A stretch of 64,000 nucleotides of DNA from Acanthacorydalis orientalis. Taxonomy: Eukaryota; Arthropoda; Insecta; Megaloptera; Corydalidae. Position 1 is the first letter of the stretch. Every line of letters begins with the position of its first letter. Of this stretch, positions 61,127 to 64,000 are shown piece after piece. The DNA is taken from contig CM068313.1 of NCBI GenBank assembly GCA_034766995.1, positions 14,746,512 to 14,810,511 of the forward strand, given 5' to 3'. The position numbers and the translations under genes were made by a program. The notes beneath the pieces are model-generated. The model searched no databases. It was not told the origin of the DNA and saw only the letters and a list, made by a program, of their open reading frames with translations.

Positions 61127-62056
61127 CATCCGCAAAAATAAATGTTTTTCTTGCTTAAAATATACAAAATGTAAAAAAAATGACAAAAATTTCATACTGT
61201 TCGATGCGTATTCTCATGTTCTATATCATTAGATAATAATAAATACCAAAAATAACTCAAAAACCCCCCAAAATCGCATTTTTTTGGATTTTGCGGATAT
61301 GCGGATATGGCGGATACGCAAAAATAAACGTTTTTCTTGCTTAAAATAGCCAAAATGTAAAAAAAATGACAAAAATTTCATACTGTTCGATGCGTATTCT
61401 CATGTTCTATATCATTAGATAATAATAAATACCAAAAATAACTCAAAAACCCCCCAAAATCGCATTTTTTTGGATTTTGCGGATATGCGGATATGGCGGA
61501 TACGCAAAAATAAACGTTTTTCTTGCTTAAAATAGCCAAAATGTAAAAAAAATGACAAAAATTTCATACTGTTCGATGCGTATTCTCATGTTCTATATCA
61601 TTAGATAATAATAAATACCAAAAATAACTCAAAAACCCCCCAAAATCGCATTTTTTTGGATTTTGCGGATATGCGGATATGGCGGATACGCAAAAATAAA
61701 CGTTTTTCTTGCTTAAAATAGCCAAAATGTAAAAAAAATGACAAAAATTTCATACTGTTCGATGCGTATTCTCATGTTCTATATCATTAGATAATAATAA
61801 ATACCAAAAATAACTCAAAAACCCCCCAAAATCGCATTTTTTTGGATTTTGCGGATATGCGGATATGGCGGATACGCAAAAATAAACGTTTTTCTTGCTT
61901 AAAATAGCCAAAATGTAAAAAAAATGACAAAAATTTCATACTGTTCGATGCGTATTCTCATGTTCTATATCATTAGATAATAATAAATACCAAAAATAAC
62001 TCAAAAACCCCCCAAAATCGCATTTTTTTGGATTTTGCGGATATGCGGATATGGCG
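61127..62056 (+). repeat. HOR4 forward arm, 5 beta monomers
   Basis: GATACGC markers at 61313, 61499, 61685, 61871 and 62057. Confidence 0.92.
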
Positions 62057-62120
62057 GATACGCGGATATTGCGGATATCATATCCGCGGCGGATATCATA
62101 TCCGCCATTTTCGCGTATCC
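62057..62120. repeat. Palindromic core 4, no extra units
   Basis: The markers at 62057 and 62113 are 56 bp apart, as in core 3. Confidence 0.93.
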
Positions 62121-62856
62121 GCCATATCCGTTTATCCGCAAAATCCAAAAAAATGCGATTTTTGGGGGTTTTTCGTTATTTTTTGTTATTTATTATTATT
62201 TTATGATATAGAACATTAAAATACGCATCGAACAGTATGAAATTTTTGTAATTTTTTTTACATTTTGGCTATTTTAAGCAAGAAAAACGTTTATTGTTGC
62301 GTATCCGCCATATCCGCATATCCGCAAAATCCAAAAAAATGCGATTTTTGGGGGTTTTTCGTTATTTTTTGTTATTTATTATTATCTTATGATATAGAAC
62401 ATTAAAATACGCATCGAACAGTATGAAATTTTTGTAATTTTTTTTACATTTTGGCTATTTTAAGCAAGAAAAACGTTTATTTTTGCGTATCCGCCATATC
62501 CGCATATCCGCAAAATCCAAAAAAATGCGATTTTTGGGGGTTTTTCGTTATTTTTTGTTATTTATTATTATCTTATGATATAGAACATTAAAATACGCAT
62601 CGAACAGTATGACATTTTTGTAATTTTTTTTACATTTTGGCTATTTTAAGCAAGAAAAACGTTTATTTTTGCGTATCCGCCATATCCGCATATCCGCAAA
62701 ATCCAAAAAAATGCGATTTTTGGGGGTTTTTCGTTATTTTTTGTTATTTATTATTATCTTATGATACAGAACATTAAAATACGCATCGAACAGTATGAAA
62801 TTTTTGTAATTTTTTTTATATTTTGGCTATTTTAAGCAAGGAAAACGTTTTTTTTT
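62113..62856 (-). repeat. HOR4 reverse arm, 4 alpha monomers
   Basis: GCGTATCC markers at 62113, 62299, 62485 and 62671. The second monomer has AAATACGCATCG, where the same position in HOR1-3 has AAATATGCATCG. Confidence 0.92.
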
Positions 62857-64000
62857 TGCGGATATTTTGCGGATATTTCGCGGTTTTTGTAACTTTTTCG
62901 GTATCCATTATGAACCGATGTTATTTTTGTCTCATTTATGATATAGAACATTAAAATAGGCATCGGATAGTATGAAATAGTTGCCACTTTTTTAACATTT
63001 TGGATATTTTAGGCATGAAAAACCTTTAATTTCGCGAATTTTTCGCGGTTTTTGTGACTTTTTTGGTATCTATTATGAACCGATGTTAATTTTGACTCAT
63101 GTATGATATAGTATATTAAAATACGCATCGGATAGTATGAAATAGTTGCCATTTTTATAGCATTTTGGATCTTTTAGCCATGAAAAACCTTTATTTTTGT
63201 TAATTTTTCGCGGTTTTTGTGACTTTTTCGGTATCTATTATAAACCGATGTCAATTTTGACTCAAGTATGAAATAGAACATTAAATAACGCATAGAACAG
63301 TATGAAATAGTTGCTAGTTTTATAACATTTTGGGTATTTTATGAAGGAAAAACTGTAATTTTTGCTGATTTTTTGCGGTTTTTATGATATTTCCGACATT
63401 TATTACGGACAGATATTAATTTAGTCTAGAAATATACATAAAGCATTAAAAGACGAATCGACCAGTATTAATTAGTTGCCAAATTATCCTACATATCCAC
63501 AAAATAAGCAATATCCGTAATATCCACCATATACGAAATATCCGCATTATCCGCAATATCAAAAAAATGTGATTTTTTGCAGTTTATTTGATATTTCCTA
63601 CATATTTTATGGACTGATATTAATTTTAAATAAGATATGATATAGAACAATTATATACGCATCGACCGGTATGAAATAGTTGCCATTTTTAAAACATTTT
63701 GGATATTTTATATATTGCGGATATGGCGGATATTGAGGATATGGCGGATATGATTTATTTTGTTGATATGTAGGATATTTTGGTAACTAGTTAATACTGG
63801 TCGATTCGTCTTTTAATGCTTTATGTATATTTCTAGACAAAATTAACATCGGTCCATAATAAATGTCGGAAATATCAAAAAAAACCGCAAAATATCTGCA
63901 AAAATTTCCGTTATTCCTTCATAAAATATGCAAAATGTTATAAAACTAGCAACTATTTCATACCGTTCGATGCGTATTCTCATGTTCTATATCGTAAAAG
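62857..64000. repeat. Spacer 4, cut by the window end
   Basis: It matches spacers 1-3 up to the last base, so the array goes on beyond the window. Confidence 0.9.

Larger units (their letters stand above)
49415..64000. repeat. Palindromic higher-order satellite array (186 bp monomer)
   Basis: This is one continuous repeat block of at least 14.5 kb, open at the right window end. Monomers of 186 bp carry the words CATACTGTTCGATGCG, ATCGCATTTTTTTGGATT and a cluster of GCGGATAT-type words. They occur in forward runs and in reverse-complement runs. Runs alternate around a palindromic core (forward to reverse) and around a 1.21 kb diverged spacer (reverse to forward). Core-to-core distances are 2606, 2995 and 3313 bp, fully explained by monomer and core-unit counts. 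Two monomer subtypes exist. Alpha has TATTTTAATG and CATAAGAT; beta has TATTCTCATG and CATTAGAT. Open frames inside are by-products of the repeat. Confidence 0.95.

Noticed and set aside
53022..62219. Open frames with GYDIRR/GYHIRG repeats as repeat-protein genes
   Set aside because: They occur on both strands at every core, follow directly from the palindrome and have no promoter, splice or family evidence.
49415..64000. CRISPR array
   Set aside because: Monomers are 186 bp, in both orientations and without distinct spacers; the DNA is eukaryotic.
49415..64000. Array as one Drosophila-FB-type foldback transposon
   Set aside because: Inverted arms with subrepeats are similar in form, but several units repeat in series with spacers of the same monomer family and no target duplication, which fits a satellite better.

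Overview
This 64 kb window looks like nuclear DNA of an arthropod, most likely an insect. It is very AT-rich and has almost no protein-coding genes. It carries tRNA-His genes of eukaryotic form (no encoded G-1, no encoded CCA), many (TA)n microsatellites, and decayed DNA transposons of the mariner, Tc1, hAT and TTAA-target (piggyBac-like) groups. A few short open stretches bounded by GT-AG splice-like signals may be isolated exons lying in long introns or gene deserts. I cannot name the species, and I see no complete protein-coding gene, no viral gene and no CRISPR array.

Layout. From 1 to 49.4 kb the DNA is mosaic. Three intact, identical tRNA-His(GTG) genes lie at 1905, 11079 and 36086, with a decayed fourth copy at 36757. 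All four keep the same roughly 100 bp 5' flank. Mariner-family remains lie at 3412-3974 (minus), 5713-5905 (minus, weak), 24604-25747 (plus, both ends visible), 40922-42200 (minus, both ends and all three catalytic Asp positions visible) and 47600-47851 (plus). A Tc1-like DD34E element occupies 19126-20478. Short non-autonomous elements include a TTAA-flanked foldback with about 200 bp inverted arms (8498-9182), a TA-flanked 366 bp MITE built of repeated inverted motifs (11352-11717), a TTAA-flanked 746 bp piggyBac-like MITE (15670-16415) and a 178 bp hAT-like MITE with an imperfect 8 bp target duplication (35584-35761). Candidate exons are at 9586-9897 (minus), 21123-21248 (minus), 34838-35088 (plus), 40270-40302 (plus) and 42644-42883 (plus). 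None was recognised.

From about 49.4 kb to the window end lies the most striking object, a higher-order satellite made of alternating inverted repeats. Its basic monomer is 186 bp and carries a cluster of GCGGATAT-type words. Forward monomers run into a near-perfect palindromic core containing CCGCGG, which is followed by reverse-complement monomers, a constant 1.21 kb spacer of diverged 165-204 bp monomers that switches orientation again, and then the next forward arm. Four cores are present (near 53.19, 55.80, 58.77 and 62.08 kb). Between HORs only the number of 186 bp monomers (forward/reverse 13/4, 3/5, 4/6, 5/4) and the number of extra 18 bp core units (2, 3, 0, 0) change, and these counts account exactly for the spacing of the cores. 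The left edge of the array is an inverted copy of the spacer joined to forward monomers of the other subtype, so an inversion or recombination junction is visible near 51.3 kb. The array runs off the right end of the window.
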